Assembly: GCF_020741345.1 (NCBI RefSeq) | Contig: NZ_DYZD01000292.1 | Coordinates: forward strand, 1-49,392 | Length of the DNA: 49,392 bases | Reading direction: 5' to 3' | DNA from: Nocardiopsis listeri | GTDB taxonomy: Bacteria; Actinomycetota; Actinomycetes; Streptosporangiales; Streptosporangiaceae | In this document: positions 18,007 to 26,439 of the stretch, piece by piece | Numbering within the stretch: the stretch's first letter is position 1 | Layout of the letters: every line of letters begins with the position of its first letter | The notes under the pieces: generated by a model | What the model was told of the DNA's origin: nothing | Databases searched by the model: none | What the model saw: the letters and a program-made list of their open reading frames with translations, nothing else | Position numbers and translations under genes: made by a program

Positions 18007-18666
18007 ATGTCCACCGACCCCCTGCCCCGTCCAGGCCGTGACCTTAGTGGCCCCGGTGACACGCTTGCGCACCATTACGTCCAGACCCGAGAACCCGTTC
18101 CGGCGTTCCTCCTGGACATTCACATGATCACCGGTGGGCTCATGGCCATCGGACCGGACCTGGAGGAGGTCGTTCACTTCGACAACACGCCGCTCCAACC
18201 CGAGGAAGTGCCGGATCGTGTGTACTACCGGGACGAGGAACAGCGGCGCTCTGCGTACGGGCATCCCAGCGACCGGTGGGAGGGGGTCATCGACTCGGTG
18301 TTCGCCTATCTGGCTCCGGTCGACGTGACCTATGAGGGCACCGGAACCACCCCCACGGAATACCTGCCCGCAGAGGTCCTCGGAGAGGGGCGCCTGGCGG
18401 AACGGACAGGACACCGTTACACGGCCACCTACCTTGAAGAGGACCACGGGGACCACGGGGACGTGGAGGCCGTGCTGGAGTTCTGGGTCGATGAGGCCGG
18501 TTATCCGCTGTACTTCGACCAGAACGTCGCCCTCGATGGAGAGGACCCCGAGACCGGGCTCCCCGACGAGTCCGGCTATCGGGTTGAGTTCGCCCACTTC
18601 GACGAGCCCATCGACCTCCACGTCCCTTCCGAGGACGAGATCCTTCCCGAACGCCCCGGGTTCTGA
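18007..18666 (+). CDS. Hypothetical protein, lipoprotein-like (LppX/LprG-type) without a signal peptide
   Basis: A 219-residue acidic protein of unknown function. The C-terminal two thirds (VDVTYEGTG, TGHRYTATYLEEDHGD, VEAVLEFWVDEAGYPLYFDQ, SGYRVEFAHFDEPIDLHVPS) have the alternating beta-strand pattern of actinobacterial LppX/LprAFG-like lipoproteins that often accompany Ser/Thr kinases. Such proteins normally begin with a signal peptide and lipobox; none is visible here or in the upstream sequence in frame, so the gene is either a cytosolic derivative or a 5'-truncated remnant. The neighbouring kinase stump (18729-18926) supports the idea that a lipoprotein-kinase module once stood here. Family assignment is by pattern only. 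Confidence 0.6.
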   Translation: MSTDPLPRPGRDLSGPGDTLAHHYVQTREPVPAFLLDIHMITGGLMAIGPDLEEVVHFDNTPLQPEEVPDRVYYRDEEQRRSAYGHPSDRWEGVIDSVFAYLAPVDVTYEGTGTTPTEYLPAEVLGEGRLAERTGHRYTATYLEEDHGDHGDVEAVLEFWVDEAGYPLYFDQNVALDGEDPETGLPDESGYRVEFAHFDEPIDLHVPSEDEILPERPGF

Positions 18667-18728
18667 ACCCCGACGACGTGGCACGGACACGGCGGCTCTG
18701 CCGGCCCCCGACGTCGTGAAAGGAAACG

Positions 18729-18926
18729 ATGAGCACATCCCCACCCCCGCCTGATCGGCCCCTACCGGCCGGTGGGGCGGATCGGGGCCGGCGGCATGGC
18801 TGTGGTGTACGTGGCGCTGGAATCCGAGGGGCGTATCGGGCTCAAGACCGTCCACGCGAAGCACGCGGACCGGCTCCCGGGCCACCGGGAGTCGTTCACC
18901 CGTGAGGGCGAGATCTCGTCGGGAGA
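18729..18926 (+). pseudogene. Frameshifted stump of a Hanks-type Ser/Thr protein kinase
   Basis: From an ATG at 18729 with GAAAGGAAACG upstream, one frame gives MSTSPPPPDR; the kinase homology continues in another frame as LIGPYRPVGRIGAGGMAVVY (glycine-rich loop GAGGMAVVY), then GRIGLKTVHAKHAD with the VAVK-type lysine and HRESFTREGEI. That covers only subdomains I-III of the N-lobe. The similarity ends at about 18926; the catalytic loop (HRD), DFG, membrane segment and sensor domain are absent. Hence both a frameshift and a large 3' deletion have occurred. It cannot encode a working kinase. Confidence 0.75.
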
Positions 18927-18961
18927 CGACGGAGGTCCCACCCAGAGCGCCCCTGACACAG

Positions 18962-18997
18962 GCGGGTCCCGGCGCCCGCTTCGGCGCCGGGACCCGC
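18962..18997 (-). terminator. Hairpin terminator of the S9 peptidase gene
   Basis: A perfect 15-bp stem (GCGGGTCCCGGCGCC and its complement) with a CGCTTC loop lies 17 bases beyond the peptidase stop. It may also stop read-through from the kinase relic. Confidence 0.75.
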
Positions 18998-19013
18998 TCG
19001 AACCCCCGGAGGA

Positions 19014-21209
19014 CTACGCCCCCTGGCCGTCCTTGAGGTTCTGCTTGAGGAAGTCGACCTGGAGCAGCAGCAGGTTCTCCGCCGTCACCGGGTCCGACGG
19101 GCTGTGCGTCACCCCGGCCAGCGGCAGCACCGTGTGCGGGCGGCCCGCGGCCAACAGTGCCTCCGACATCCGCTGGGTGTGCGCGAACACCACGTTGTCG
19201 TCGATGAGCCCGTGGACGAGCATCAACGGACGCTCCAGCTTCGCGGCGTCCGAGAGCAGCGACGAACCCGCGTACACCTCCTCCTGCTCCTGCGGCAGGC
19301 CCAGGTAGCGCTCGGTGTAATGGGTGTCGTACAGCGTCCAGTCGATCACCGGGGCGCCCGCCACCGCCGCGTGGAACACGTCCGGGCGGCGCAGCACGGC
19401 CAGCGCCGCCAGGTAGCCGCCGAACGACCACCCGTGGATGCCCACCCGGGAGGTGTCCAGGTGGTCGAACCGTCGGGCGGCGTCCTCCAACGCCTCGACC
19501 TGGTCGTCCAACACCGGATCGGCGAGGTCGTGGTGGACCGCCTGCTCCCACTCCACACCCACGCCCGGGGTGCCACGGCCGTCCGCGATGAGCACGGCGA
19601 AACCCTGCTCGGCGAACCACTGCGAGGACAGGTAGGCGCCACGGGCGTTGAGCACCCGCTGCGCGTGCGGACCGCCGTAGGGCGCCATCAGCACCGGCAG
19701 CGGTGCCTCGCCCTCGCGGTACCAGGACGGCAGGACCAACGCCGTGGGGATCTTCCGCTCTCCGGCGAGCCAGGTCGTCACGCGCGGCTCCGGCAGTTCC
19801 GGGACCTCGGCGACGCTCTCGATCTCGCCGTACGAGCGGCGGGTCTCGGTGCTCGCGTTGCGCACCACGTAGGTCCGCACCCCGTTGAAGTCCATCGACC
19901 TGTGCTGCAGCACCAGGGTGTCGCCGCGCAGTCGACCGGCACGCAGACCACCGTGGCCGTCGTCGGCGCCCTCGGGCAGCTCAACCGGCGCACACGTGCC
20001 CTGACGGGTGTCGGCCAGCCACAACGACTGGTCCCCGGGACGGCCCGCGGGGGAGGCGGCGAACAGCACCCGGTCGCCGTCCACGCCCACGACGGCACGG
20101 ACGTAGGAGTCGCCGCTGATCACCTTGTCGCCCACGTACACCCGGCGCTCGCCGGTGCCGTTCTCCCTGCCGATCCACACCGGTTCACCGGAGGCGGTGA
20201 AGTCCGGGACGCCCGGCATGAGCTCCACCCACACGTCGTCGCTCTCGGTGCGGGTGCGCGAGACCAGACCGGTCGCCGGGTCCGCGCTGAACAGGGCGAG
20301 GGTCCCCTGGTCCCGGCTCTGGGCGGTGAACACCAGGGTGGCGTTGCCGTCCGGTCCACTGGTCCAGCCCACGGTGGGCAGGTACGGCAGCTCCTCACGG
20401 TCCCACTCGATCGGCGTGGGTTCGGGGCGACCGTCGCGCCGGTAGGCGACGGGGGAGGGCACCGTGATCACGGCCAGGCGAACGTCCGGGTTGGCGGTGC
20501 CGGCGGCCGGGTAGCGCAGCGGCTGCGACTCCTGGTCGGGCCGGTTGGGGTCGCCGACGAACCAGCGGTTCACATCGGACTCGTCGACCCGGCTCACCGC
20601 CAGGGACGCGCCGTCGGGCGACCACCAAAAGCCCCGCATCCGGTTCATCTCCTCCGCGGAGACGAGGTCGGCCAGACCCCAGGTGACGTTTTCGCCGTGC
20701 GGCTCCACCAGCAGACGGTCGCGGTCCTCGTCGCCGTTGTCGACGATGTCGATCACCCGGACCGCGCCCTTGTGCACGTAGGCTACCCGTTCGCCCGCGG
20801 GGCTGATCCGGGGGTCCACGGCGGGGGCGGCCACGGGAAGCTCGCGAGGGTCGGAGTCGTCACCGACCAGGTCCACGTAGAACACCCGGCCGGACAGGGT
20901 GAAGACCGCGCGGGTGAAGGCGTCGTCCACCGTGTACGACACGATGCCGCCACCGTGCTCTCGCATCCGCTCCCGGCGGGCGCGCTCCTCCGGAGGAAGG
21001 TTCTCGTCGTCGGCACCGAGCGCGGTGGGGTCGGCCAGGAGCGTCAGCGCCCCGGTGTCGGGCAGGTATTGCCACAGACACGTGGCCTTGTCCGTGCCGT
21101 GCCGGCCGCGCAGGAAGGTGACGCGGTCGCCCTCGGGGGAGACCTGGAAGTTACGGGGGACCCCGATCGTGAAGCGTTGGGTCCGGGCCTGTTGGCGAGG
21201 AAAGCTCAT
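19014..21209 (-). CDS. S9-family prolyl oligopeptidase (dipeptidyl-peptidase IV-like)
   Basis: A 731-residue serine peptidase. The N-terminal part (to about 480) is a DPP-IV-type beta-propeller domain containing VSAEEMNRMRGFWWSPDG, whose Glu pair normally binds the substrate amino terminus. The C-terminal alpha/beta-hydrolase domain has APYGGPHAQ, the nucleophile in HGWSFGGYLAALAV (about Ser 610), the Asp in HGLIDDNVVF, and the His in GVTHS. It should release dipeptides from the N-terminus of peptides, probably in the cytoplasm as no signal peptide is visible. The start at 21209 is chosen because CACAAT lies six bases upstream; in-frame ATGs at 21227 and 21236 overlap or precede that promoter box. 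Confidence 0.92.
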   Translation of the reverse strand: MSFPRQQARTQRFTIGVPRNFQVSPEGDRVTFLRGRHGTDKATCLWQYLPDTGALTLLADPTALGADDENLPPEERARRERMREHGGGIVSYTVDDAFTRAVFTLSGRVFYVDLVGDDSDPRELPVAAPAVDPRISPAGERVAYVHKGAVRVIDIVDNGDEDRDRLLVEPHGENVTWGLADLVSAEEMNRMRGFWWSPDGASLAVSRVDESDVNRWFVGDPNRPDQESQPLRYPAAGTANPDVRLAVITVPSPVAYRRDGRPEPTPIEWDREELPYLPTVGWTSGPDGNATLVFTAQSRDQGTLALFSADPATGLVSRTRTESDDVWVELMPGVPDFTASGEPVWIGRENGTGERRVYVGDKVISGDSYVRAVVGVDGDRVLFAASPAGRPGDQSLWLADTRQGTCAPVELPEGADDGHGGLRAGRLRGDTLVLQHRSMDFNGVRTYVVRNASTETRRSYGEIESVAEVPELPEPRVTTWLAGERKIPTALVLPSWYREGEAPLPVLMAPYGGPHAQRVLNARGAYLSSQWFAEQGFAVLIADGRGTPGVGVEWEQAVHHDLADPVLDDQVEALEDAARRFDHLDTSRVGIHGWSFGGYLAALAVLRRPDVFHAAVAGAPVIDWTLYDTHYTERYLGLPQEQEEVYAGSSLLSDAAKLERPLMLVHGLIDDNVVFAHTQRMSEALLAAGRPHTVLPLAGVTHSPSDPVTAENLLLLQVDFLKQNLKDGQGA

Positions 21210-21215
21210 AGGCCG

Positions 21216-21221
21216 ATTGTG
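21216..21221 (-). promoter_or_regulatory. Possible leaderless -10 box of the S9 peptidase gene (CACAAT)
   Basis: CACAAT, six bases, then ATG at 21209 on the minus strand. The box keeps the essential A2 and T6. It is weaker than the TAnnnT boxes elsewhere in the window. Confidence 0.35.
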
Positions 21222-21306
21222 TCCCATCGCATCCACCGAGCGCTCCGAATGTCGACCGACCTGCCCTGATCTGGGTGTTCCGTGGGAAAGGACCCTGTCT
21301 GGACGG

Positions 21307-21312
21307 TATCGT
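21307..21312 (+). promoter_or_regulatory. Probable leaderless -10 box of mshB (TATCGT)
   Basis: TATCGT, seven bases, GTG. The box and spacing are identical to those of ppc (2519). This decides the mshB start. Confidence 0.55.
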
Positions 21313-21319
21313 TCGGCAC

Positions 21320-22186
21320 GTGAGTGACAGGCGACTGATGATGGTCCACGCGCACCCCGACGACGAGAGCATCGTCACGGGGGCGACGTTGGCGAAGTAC
21401 GCGGCGGAGGGGGCCGAGGTCACCCTGGTGACCTGCACCCTGGGTGAGGAGGGCGAGGTGATCCCGCCCGAGCTCGGCCACCTGATCTCCGAACGCGACG
21501 ACACGCTCGGCGAGTACCGGGTCGGCGAGCTCGGCAAGGCCTGTGTGGCGCTGGGCGTACGCGATCACCGGTTCCTCGGCGGCCCCGGTCACTACCGGGA
21601 CTCCGGGATGATGGGAGGTCCCACCAACGAGCACCCCAGGGCCTTCTGGGGCGCCGACGTGGAGGAGGCGGCCCGCCTGCTCGCCGAGATCATCCGTGAG
21701 GTGCGTCCGCACGTCCTGGTCTCCTACGACGAGCACGGCGGTTACGGCCACCCCGACCACATCCAGGCCCACCGGGTCACCCGTCGGGCCTGCGCCAAGG
21801 CCAACGAACGGGCCCTGCCGGGCACGCCCTGGAAGGTCGACAAGCTCTACGCCGTCGCTCAGCCGGTCTCCCGGATCGAGGAGTCCATCGCCCGACTGAA
21901 CGAGGAGGTCGGGCCCTTCACCCCGCCCCGCGAGGTCTCCGACATCGCCCGGGGCACCCCCGACTCGATCGTCACCACCCGGATCGACGCCACCGACCAC
22001 TGGGCCGCCAAGACCCTGGCGATGCGCGCGCACACCACCCAGATCACCGTGGACGGGGAACGGTTCGCGCTGTCCAACGACATCGCCCAGGAGATCGACG
22101 CGGTCGAGTACTTCACGCTGTTGATGGGGTCGCCGCCCAAGGCCGACGCAGACGGTTACGAGAGCGACCTGTTCGCCGGGCTGTGA
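21320..22186 (+). CDS. mshB: N-acetyl-1-D-myo-inosityl-2-amino-2-deoxy-alpha-D-glucopyranoside deacetylase
   Basis: This 288-residue zinc deacetylase carries out the second dedicated step of mycothiol synthesis: removing acetate from GlcNAc-inositol before cysteine ligation. It belongs to the PIG-L/LmbE fold. Zinc ligands are His12 and Asp15 in HAHPDDES and the His in GGYGHPDHIQAH near residue 145; the first Asp of PDD is the likely general base. Conserved CTLGEEGEVIPPEL, FLGGPGHYRDSGMMG and the C-terminal AHTTQI match MshB rather than the related Mca conjugate amidase. The GTG start is set by the leaderless promoter. It is followed by a small membrane protein gene, as in many actinomycetes. 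Confidence 0.93.
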   Translation: MSDRRLMMVHAHPDDESIVTGATLAKYAAEGAEVTLVTCTLGEEGEVIPPELGHLISERDDTLGEYRVGELGKACVALGVRDHRFLGGPGHYRDSGMMGGPTNEHPRAFWGADVEEAARLLAEIIREVRPHVLVSYDEHGGYGHPDHIQAHRVTRRACAKANERALPGTPWKVDKLYAVAQPVSRIEESIARLNEEVGPFTPPREVSDIARGTPDSIVTTRIDATDHWAAKTLAMRAHTTQITVDGERFALSNDIAQEIDAVEYFTLLMGSPPKADADGYESDLFAGL

Positions 22187-22231
22187 CGGCCCGCTCCCGG
22201 GCCCCGGCCGCGTCCACGGCCGGGAAGCGCC

Positions 22232-22237
22232 TACCCT
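22232..22237 (+). promoter_or_regulatory. Probable leaderless -10 box (TACCCT) of the small membrane protein gene
   Basis: TACCCT, eight bases, GTG at 22246. This argues against the alternative GTG at 22183 that overlaps the mshB stop. Confidence 0.45.
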
Positions 22238-22245
22238 CGTCTTTC

Positions 22246-22815
22246 GTGACCACACCTGAATCCGTCGCGGGGACCCAGAGTCGCCCGCCCGCCCTCCTGT
22301 CCTCGGCGATGACCGTCCTGTCGTTCCTCGTCCTGCTTCCGACCGGGGCGGCGGTGGGCGTGCTGTCCGGGTTCGGGATGTCCTGGTTCTCCCACCACTG
22401 GCCGCTCGGTCTCCCCGTTCAGGCCGGGGCCGTCGTCGGGGTGGTGGTGTTCCTGGTGCTGCTGTACACCCTCACCCGGCTGGCGGCGTGGGGCAGCCGA
22501 CGCCAGTCCGGCGCCACCGGGTTCGCGGTCGGTTACGTCCTGTCCCTGTTGGGCATGATCGGCTACCTGCCGGGCGGGGACATCGTGTTCTCCGCCGCGC
22601 CGGTCAACTACGTGTACCTGTTCGGGTCCATGGTCGCCTTGGCCGCCGGAGTGATGCGCAGCGTCACCCTGCCCGGGCCGACCCCCCGGAGCGGGCCGGC
22701 CACCGCGCAGGGGACGAGGTCGGCGGCCGGCGGGATCAACCTGACGCCGCCGGATCTGAAGCCCGGGATGCCCGACAGCCCCTTCGACCCGCCCAAGGGC
22801 GGATCGAAGGAGTGA
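22246..22815 (+). CDS. Small membrane protein (DUF6113-like), mshB neighbour
   Basis: A 189-residue protein with three or four membrane helices (about 19-42, 57-78, 93-110, 121-137) and a polar, proline-rich C-terminal tail ending in SPFDPPKGGSKE. Its position directly after mshB and its overall layout suggest the uncharacterised family usually annotated DUF6113 in Streptomyces; M. tuberculosis also has a small unknown gene after mshB. Function unknown; no enzymatic motif is visible. The first 21 codons of the longer frame from 22183 contain the promoter box and were left out. Confidence 0.72.
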   Translation: MTTPESVAGTQSRPPALLSSAMTVLSFLVLLPTGAAVGVLSGFGMSWFSHHWPLGLPVQAGAVVGVVVFLVLLYTLTRLAAWGSRRQSGATGFAVGYVLSLLGMIGYLPGGDIVFSAAPVNYVYLFGSMVALAAGVMRSVTLPGPTPRSGPATAQGTRSAAGGINLTPPDLKPGMPDSPFDPPKGGSKE

Positions 22816-22854
22816 GCCTTCGCGAAGGAGCGGGGGCGCTGCGAGGTGGGCCGG

Positions 22855-23919
22855 TCAGGCCCAGAACTGCAGCAGCAGCTTGCCGTGGAACATCATCCCG
22901 GAGATGGTCGGGTTGGGCAGGATCTGCTCGAACAACGTGTAGATGAGGGTGTCGAACAGGTCCCGGACCCCCGGCAGCCACAGCACGGCGAACACGGCGA
23001 TCGAGCAGAACAGCCCGTTGGCCACCACGAACTCGGTCCACTTGGAACCGCGGAAGGCCGCCAGGACGTGATAGCCGTCCAGACCGGGGATCGGCAGCAG
23101 GTTCACCAGGGCGCTGGTCGTGTTGGCGAAGGCCAGGAAGGCCAACGAGGAGATCGCCCAGTTGACGCTGTCCTGCCCGGCCGGCACCAGCAGTGAGACG
23201 GTGAGCGCGAGCAGGGCCGACAACAGCAGGCTCGCCAGGGGACCGGCCAGCGCCACCATCACGCGGCGACCCCGGCCCGGGACGGCGTCCCAGTCCACGT
23301 AGGTGGGCGGGCCGTTCAGACCGAAGCCGCCCAGGCCCAGGTAGGCCACGGGCAGGACCAGCCCGCCGAAGGCCTGTCGGTATCCGAACGGGTTCAACCG
23401 CAGGTAGGCGGAGCCGCGCAGGGAACGGTCGCCGGCCAGGTGGGCGGCCAGGGCGTGCCCGAACTCGTGCACCGCCACCGACACGATCCAGCCGAGCAGG
23501 ATGAACAGTGGCGGGATGAGCGGGGTGACCGCGGTGTCCTCCGCGGCCCATTCCAGTTCGATGGCGCGCCAGGACAGCCAACCCGCGAACCCGGCCAGTC
23601 CGAGCACCAGAACGAACAACGGGCTGGGCATGAAGTCCGCCGGGCTCGGAGCGGCGGGGGCCTTGGCGTTGTCCTCGGTGTCCGTGGCCTCCGTGGTGTC
23701 GGAAGCCTCCCCCGTCTCGCCGCCGGGGCCCTCGAAGCCACCGGACTCCTCGGGCTCCTCCGAACCGGCCACACCGACCCCGGCGCGGTTCAGGGCGTCC
23801 TCGGGCATCTGTTCCCACGGGTCCGCGGCGCGTGCCTGGTCACCGGGGCCTTCGCCCTCGGTGCCGGTCACGGTCGCGTCGTCGGGTTCCGCCTTGTGGG
23901 GCGGTTCGGGCGTGGGCAT
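22855..23919 (-). CDS. Site-2-protease-type (M50) membrane metalloprotease
   Basis: A 354-residue protein with a long acidic, low-complexity N-terminus (about 1-95), then six or so membrane helices. The zinc motif SVAVHEFGHALAAHLAGD lies near residue 149 (HExxH) and the third ligand is in NLLPIPGLDGYHVL near 275, the standard S2P pair. There is no PDZ domain. Such proteases cleave within membranes; in actinobacteria some act on anti-sigma factors, but this one is far from the rseA gene and lacks PDZ, so its substrate is unknown. AGGAG five bases before the ATG supports the start; TAACCT at 23954-23959 is a candidate -10 box. Confidence 0.87.
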   Translation of the reverse strand: MPTPEPPHKAEPDDATVTGTEGEGPGDQARAADPWEQMPEDALNRAGVGVAGSEEPEESGGFEGPGGETGEASDTTEATDTEDNAKAPAAPSPADFMPSPLFVLVLGLAGFAGWLSWRAIELEWAAEDTAVTPLIPPLFILLGWIVSVAVHEFGHALAAHLAGDRSLRGSAYLRLNPFGYRQAFGGLVLPVAYLGLGGFGLNGPPTYVDWDAVPGRGRRVMVALAGPLASLLLSALLALTVSLLVPAGQDSVNWAISSLAFLAFANTTSALVNLLPIPGLDGYHVLAAFRGSKWTEFVVANGLFCSIAVFAVLWLPGVRDLFDTLIYTLFEQILPNPTISGMMFHGKLLLQFWA

Positions 23920-24021
23920 GATGCTCCTGCTGGTCGCGGGTGGTTCGCGCTCCAGGTTAGGGCCTGTCCGGGACCCCCCGTCGGCGGGTGCCGCATCCCG
24001 CGGGGCACCCGAAAGCCGGCC

Positions 24022-25383
24022 TCAGACCACCGCGCGCGGAGCCACGGCGGACTTGTGCAGGCAGGCGATCGCGAACGCCCGCCCCACGGGGGTGAGCTCC
24101 CGGCGTCCCACGCTCTCGTCGCCCACGACCAGGCCCAGGGCCTCCAACAGCCATCCCACCGCCATCACCATGGCGCGCACCTGGTCCGACGCCGTCTCGG
24201 CGGCCCTGCGGTGCGCCGCGGCGTGCCTACCGGCCGGCACAGGTGGTTCCACCGGACGCCACCCGGACTCGATGAGCACCCGCTCGGCGGACTCGGCGTC
24301 CGAGTCACCGCGCCGGGCGTGCGAACCCAGCCCTTGAGGTGAGCGGGTCAACAGGATGCCCAGGAGGGTCTCGGCGGAGGCCTGTTGTATGCCACCGGTG
24401 CGGCACAGGGTCTCGGTCGCGGCCTGCCACAGCGATTCGGGGTCCTCACGAAGCTGCTGTCCCCGGCGGGTCAGTTCGAGCCTGCGCCCCGAACGGCGCA
24501 CGGCGCGCATGGAGCGCAGCACCTGGTGCAGCGCGATGATCTGGGTCGCGTGGGTCTCACTGCGCGGTGGGTCCGGGGAGCCGTGCCAACCGAACTCCTC
24601 GCACAGGGTCCGCACCACGCTCGGGGAGATGTAGCCGATCTGGGTGAGGGCGATCCCCTCCGAGGCCAGATCGAGCAGTCGACACAGCGGGGCCATGGCG
24701 GACTCCGCGTCACGCGGCACGTCCGCGCCCGCGATGATCTGTCCCACCAGCGGCCACAGGCGTTGCCGGTGTGGATGGGCCGAGGACGACAGCCAGGCGC
24801 GAACCCGTTCCTCCCGGACCCGATCCAATCGGCTGAGACCACGATGGTCCGGGTTGGTGAGGAAGGAGCGCGCGAACCTCTCCTGGGCGGGTCGCCAGCC
24901 GCGCTTGCCCGGCCGGATGTCGCCCAGAGAGATCGCCAGTTCGAGGGCGGCCGCGGTCTCCCGACGGGCGCTCAGCTCCACGTCGCCCACGGCGGTGCCC
25001 CAGGTCAGCTCCGGCAGGTCGGGGGGTTCGACCCCGGACTCCCACATGAGTCGCTCGAACATGGCCAGCCCGGCGGTGTGGTCCTTCTCGTACAGCTTGA
25101 GCAGGGTGGTGGTCTCGGGGGAGGAGCACACGTTGGCGTAGCGGTACAGCTGCAACAGCTGGAACAGGTGGCCCAGGGATCGCACCGCGAACAACTGGTC
25201 GTCGGGGGAGTTCTGGAAGCGGACGGGCAGTTCGTACCAGCAGAACCGCTGAACGATGTGCTGGTTGAGGCGTTGCAGGTCCTGCTCGGGGGCGAGCGTG
25301 TCCAATGCCAGACGGGCCATGTCGGAGGCCCGCTCGTCTCGCCGGGACAGTTCGGCGAGGGCGGACGCGACTGCCTCCCTCAT
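24022..25383 (-). CDS. Hypothetical protein with winged-helix-like C-terminal half
   Basis: A 453-residue soluble protein, predicted mostly helical, that I cannot assign with confidence. The N-terminal 110 residues contain aromatic-rich helices (QHIVQRFCWYELPVRF, LGHLFQLLQLYRYANVC). The region about 240-350 has the pattern IALTQIGYISPSVVRTLCEE, then LHQVLRSMRAVRRSGRRLEL and TRRGQQLREDPESLWQAATE, which resembles winged-helix segments seen in uncharacterised actinobacterial proteins (some fused to plasmid pRiA4b ORF-3 domains; that domain is not evident here). The C-terminus repeats a shorter LTPVGRAFA element. The ATG at 25383 has GGAGG 11 bases upstream. The much longer open frame upstream is antisense to fdxA and dapC and was rejected. 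Confidence 0.7.
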   Translation of the reverse strand: MREAVASALAELSRRDERASDMARLALDTLAPEQDLQRLNQHIVQRFCWYELPVRFQNSPDDQLFAVRSLGHLFQLLQLYRYANVCSSPETTTLLKLYEKDHTAGLAMFERLMWESGVEPPDLPELTWGTAVGDVELSARRETAAALELAISLGDIRPGKRGWRPAQERFARSFLTNPDHRGLSRLDRVREERVRAWLSSSAHPHRQRLWPLVGQIIAGADVPRDAESAMAPLCRLLDLASEGIALTQIGYISPSVVRTLCEEFGWHGSPDPPRSETHATQIIALHQVLRSMRAVRRSGRRLELTRRGQQLREDPESLWQAATETLCRTGGIQQASAETLLGILLTRSPQGLGSHARRGDSDAESAERVLIESGWRPVEPPVPAGRHAAAHRRAAETASDQVRAMVMAVGWLLEALGLVVGDESVGRRELTPVGRAFAIACLHKSAVAPRAVV

Positions 25384-25546
25384 CTTGGGCGCCACCTCCC
25401 CGCGTGCCTTGTGCCCGTCCGTCCGGGGATCGGGACGTGTGGGCGCGGTGCTTCGTTGTCGACCCGAGGTCGCGGTCGGGGGGAACCGCCGTCGGGACTG
25501 AATCTCTCCTACCCTGGAAGAGTCGAAGAATGCCTGCGTGCGGGGT

Positions 25547-25792
25547 CTAGGGGCGCCTGTCGCGCCGCCGTGGGGGAACGGGGGGAACGACACGGCTGGC
25601 GGCGATGTCGTGCTCGGCGACCTCCACCATCGAGTCGTCCCGACGACGTAGGGTGAGAACACCTTCGGCCCAAGACTCCACGACTCCGACGATATCGGTG
25701 AAGCCGCCTTCGGGGAGGGTGATTCGCAGTGAGACACGCCGACCGACGTCGTCGTGGGTGATTCTGTGGACCAGACGTCCGCGCAAGTGCAT
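25547..25792 (-). CDS. Small SH3-like domain protein (stand-alone N-terminal domain of Rv0428c-type acetyltransferases)
   Basis: An 81-residue basic protein beginning MHLRGRLVHRITHDDVGRRV, followed by VSLRITLPEGGFTDIVGVVE and SWAEGVLTLRRRDDSMVEVAEHDIAASRVVPP. Strand pattern and VPP end match the SH3-like leader domain that precedes a GNAT domain in Rv0428c-like proteins, which often sit beside the ferredoxin gene in actinobacteria. Here the GNAT part is missing: the frame ends in a basic tail. It may bind RNA or protein, or be a leftover of a larger gene. It is divergent from fdxA. The start has GGGGG about 9 bases upstream but no ideal site. Confidence 0.6.
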   Translation of the reverse strand: MHLRGRLVHRITHDDVGRRVSLRITLPEGGFTDIVGVVESWAEGVLTLRRRDDSMVEVAEHDIAASRVVPPVPPRRRDRRP

Positions 25793-25974
25793 GAATCCGG
25801 GCCCCCGAGTGTGCGCTGGCTGTTCTCCAGCGCCATACTAAGAGAACGACATCTGTGCCAATAGCTTGCAGAGCCCCACGGATCCGGTGACGCCCGCAAG
25901 TCATCCGCTTCCCTGGGAGGCTCTGGAGTCCCGCCTCCCCCGTGGGCAAGCGGGGGTGAGACAAGGAGTACGAC

Positions 25975-26295
25975 GTGACCTACGTCATCGCGCAGCCCTG
26001 TGTTGATGTGCTGGACAAGGCGTGCATTGACGAGTGCCCCGTGGACTGCATCTACGAGGGTGAGCGCATGCTCTATATCCACCCGGACGAGTGCGTTGAC
26101 TGCGGTGCGTGTGAGCCGGTGTGCCCTGTCGAGGCCATCTACTACGAGGACGACCTGCCCGAGCAGTGGTCGGAGTACTACAAGGCCAACGTCGACTTCT
26201 TCGACGACCTGGGTTCCCCGGGCGGTGCCTCCAAGGTCGGCAAGATCGACCGCGACCACCCGATCATCGCCAAGCTTCCTCCGCAGGCGGAGTAG
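25975..26295 (+). CDS. fdxA: 7Fe ferredoxin
   Basis: A 106-residue ferredoxin carrying a [3Fe-4S] and a [4Fe-4S] cluster. Ligands are Cys9, Cys17, Cys21 and Cys25 in the first half ([19 protein letters not shown]) and [11 protein letters not shown] at 40-50. The acidic C-terminal extension to residue 106 is typical of the actinobacterial FdxA/FdxC type. It is a low-potential electron carrier, for instance for P450s or other oxidoreductases. AAGGAG six bases before the GTG start is a strong ribosome binding site. A small hairpin (CCCCCG/CGGGGG, 25937-25956) lies just before it and could influence translation. The fdxA-dapC order is widely conserved in actinobacteria. Confidence 0.95.
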   Translation: MTYVIAQPCVDVLDKACIDECPVDCIYEGERMLYIHPDECVDCGACEPVCPVEAIYYEDDLPEQWSEYYKANVDFFDDLGSPGGASKVGKIDRDHPIIAKLPPQAE

Positions 26296-26439
26296 CGCCC
26301 AAGACGCCACGGCTTCCCCTTGGCGCAGAGGTCGCGTGGTGATGAGGCCCACCAGAACGTGACGCGTCGCGTCGGCCCCCGCCCGGGGTCGGCGCGACGC
26401 TGTTGTGCAAGGACCACGAACAGGATGGAGAGTGCCCCG

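Noticed and set aside
22183..22245. Upstream GTG start of the DUF6113-like gene overlapping the mshB stop
   Set aside because: Although the GTGA overlap is attractive, the extra codons include TACCCT eight bases before the next GTG and show poor codon use, pointing to a leaderless start at 22246.
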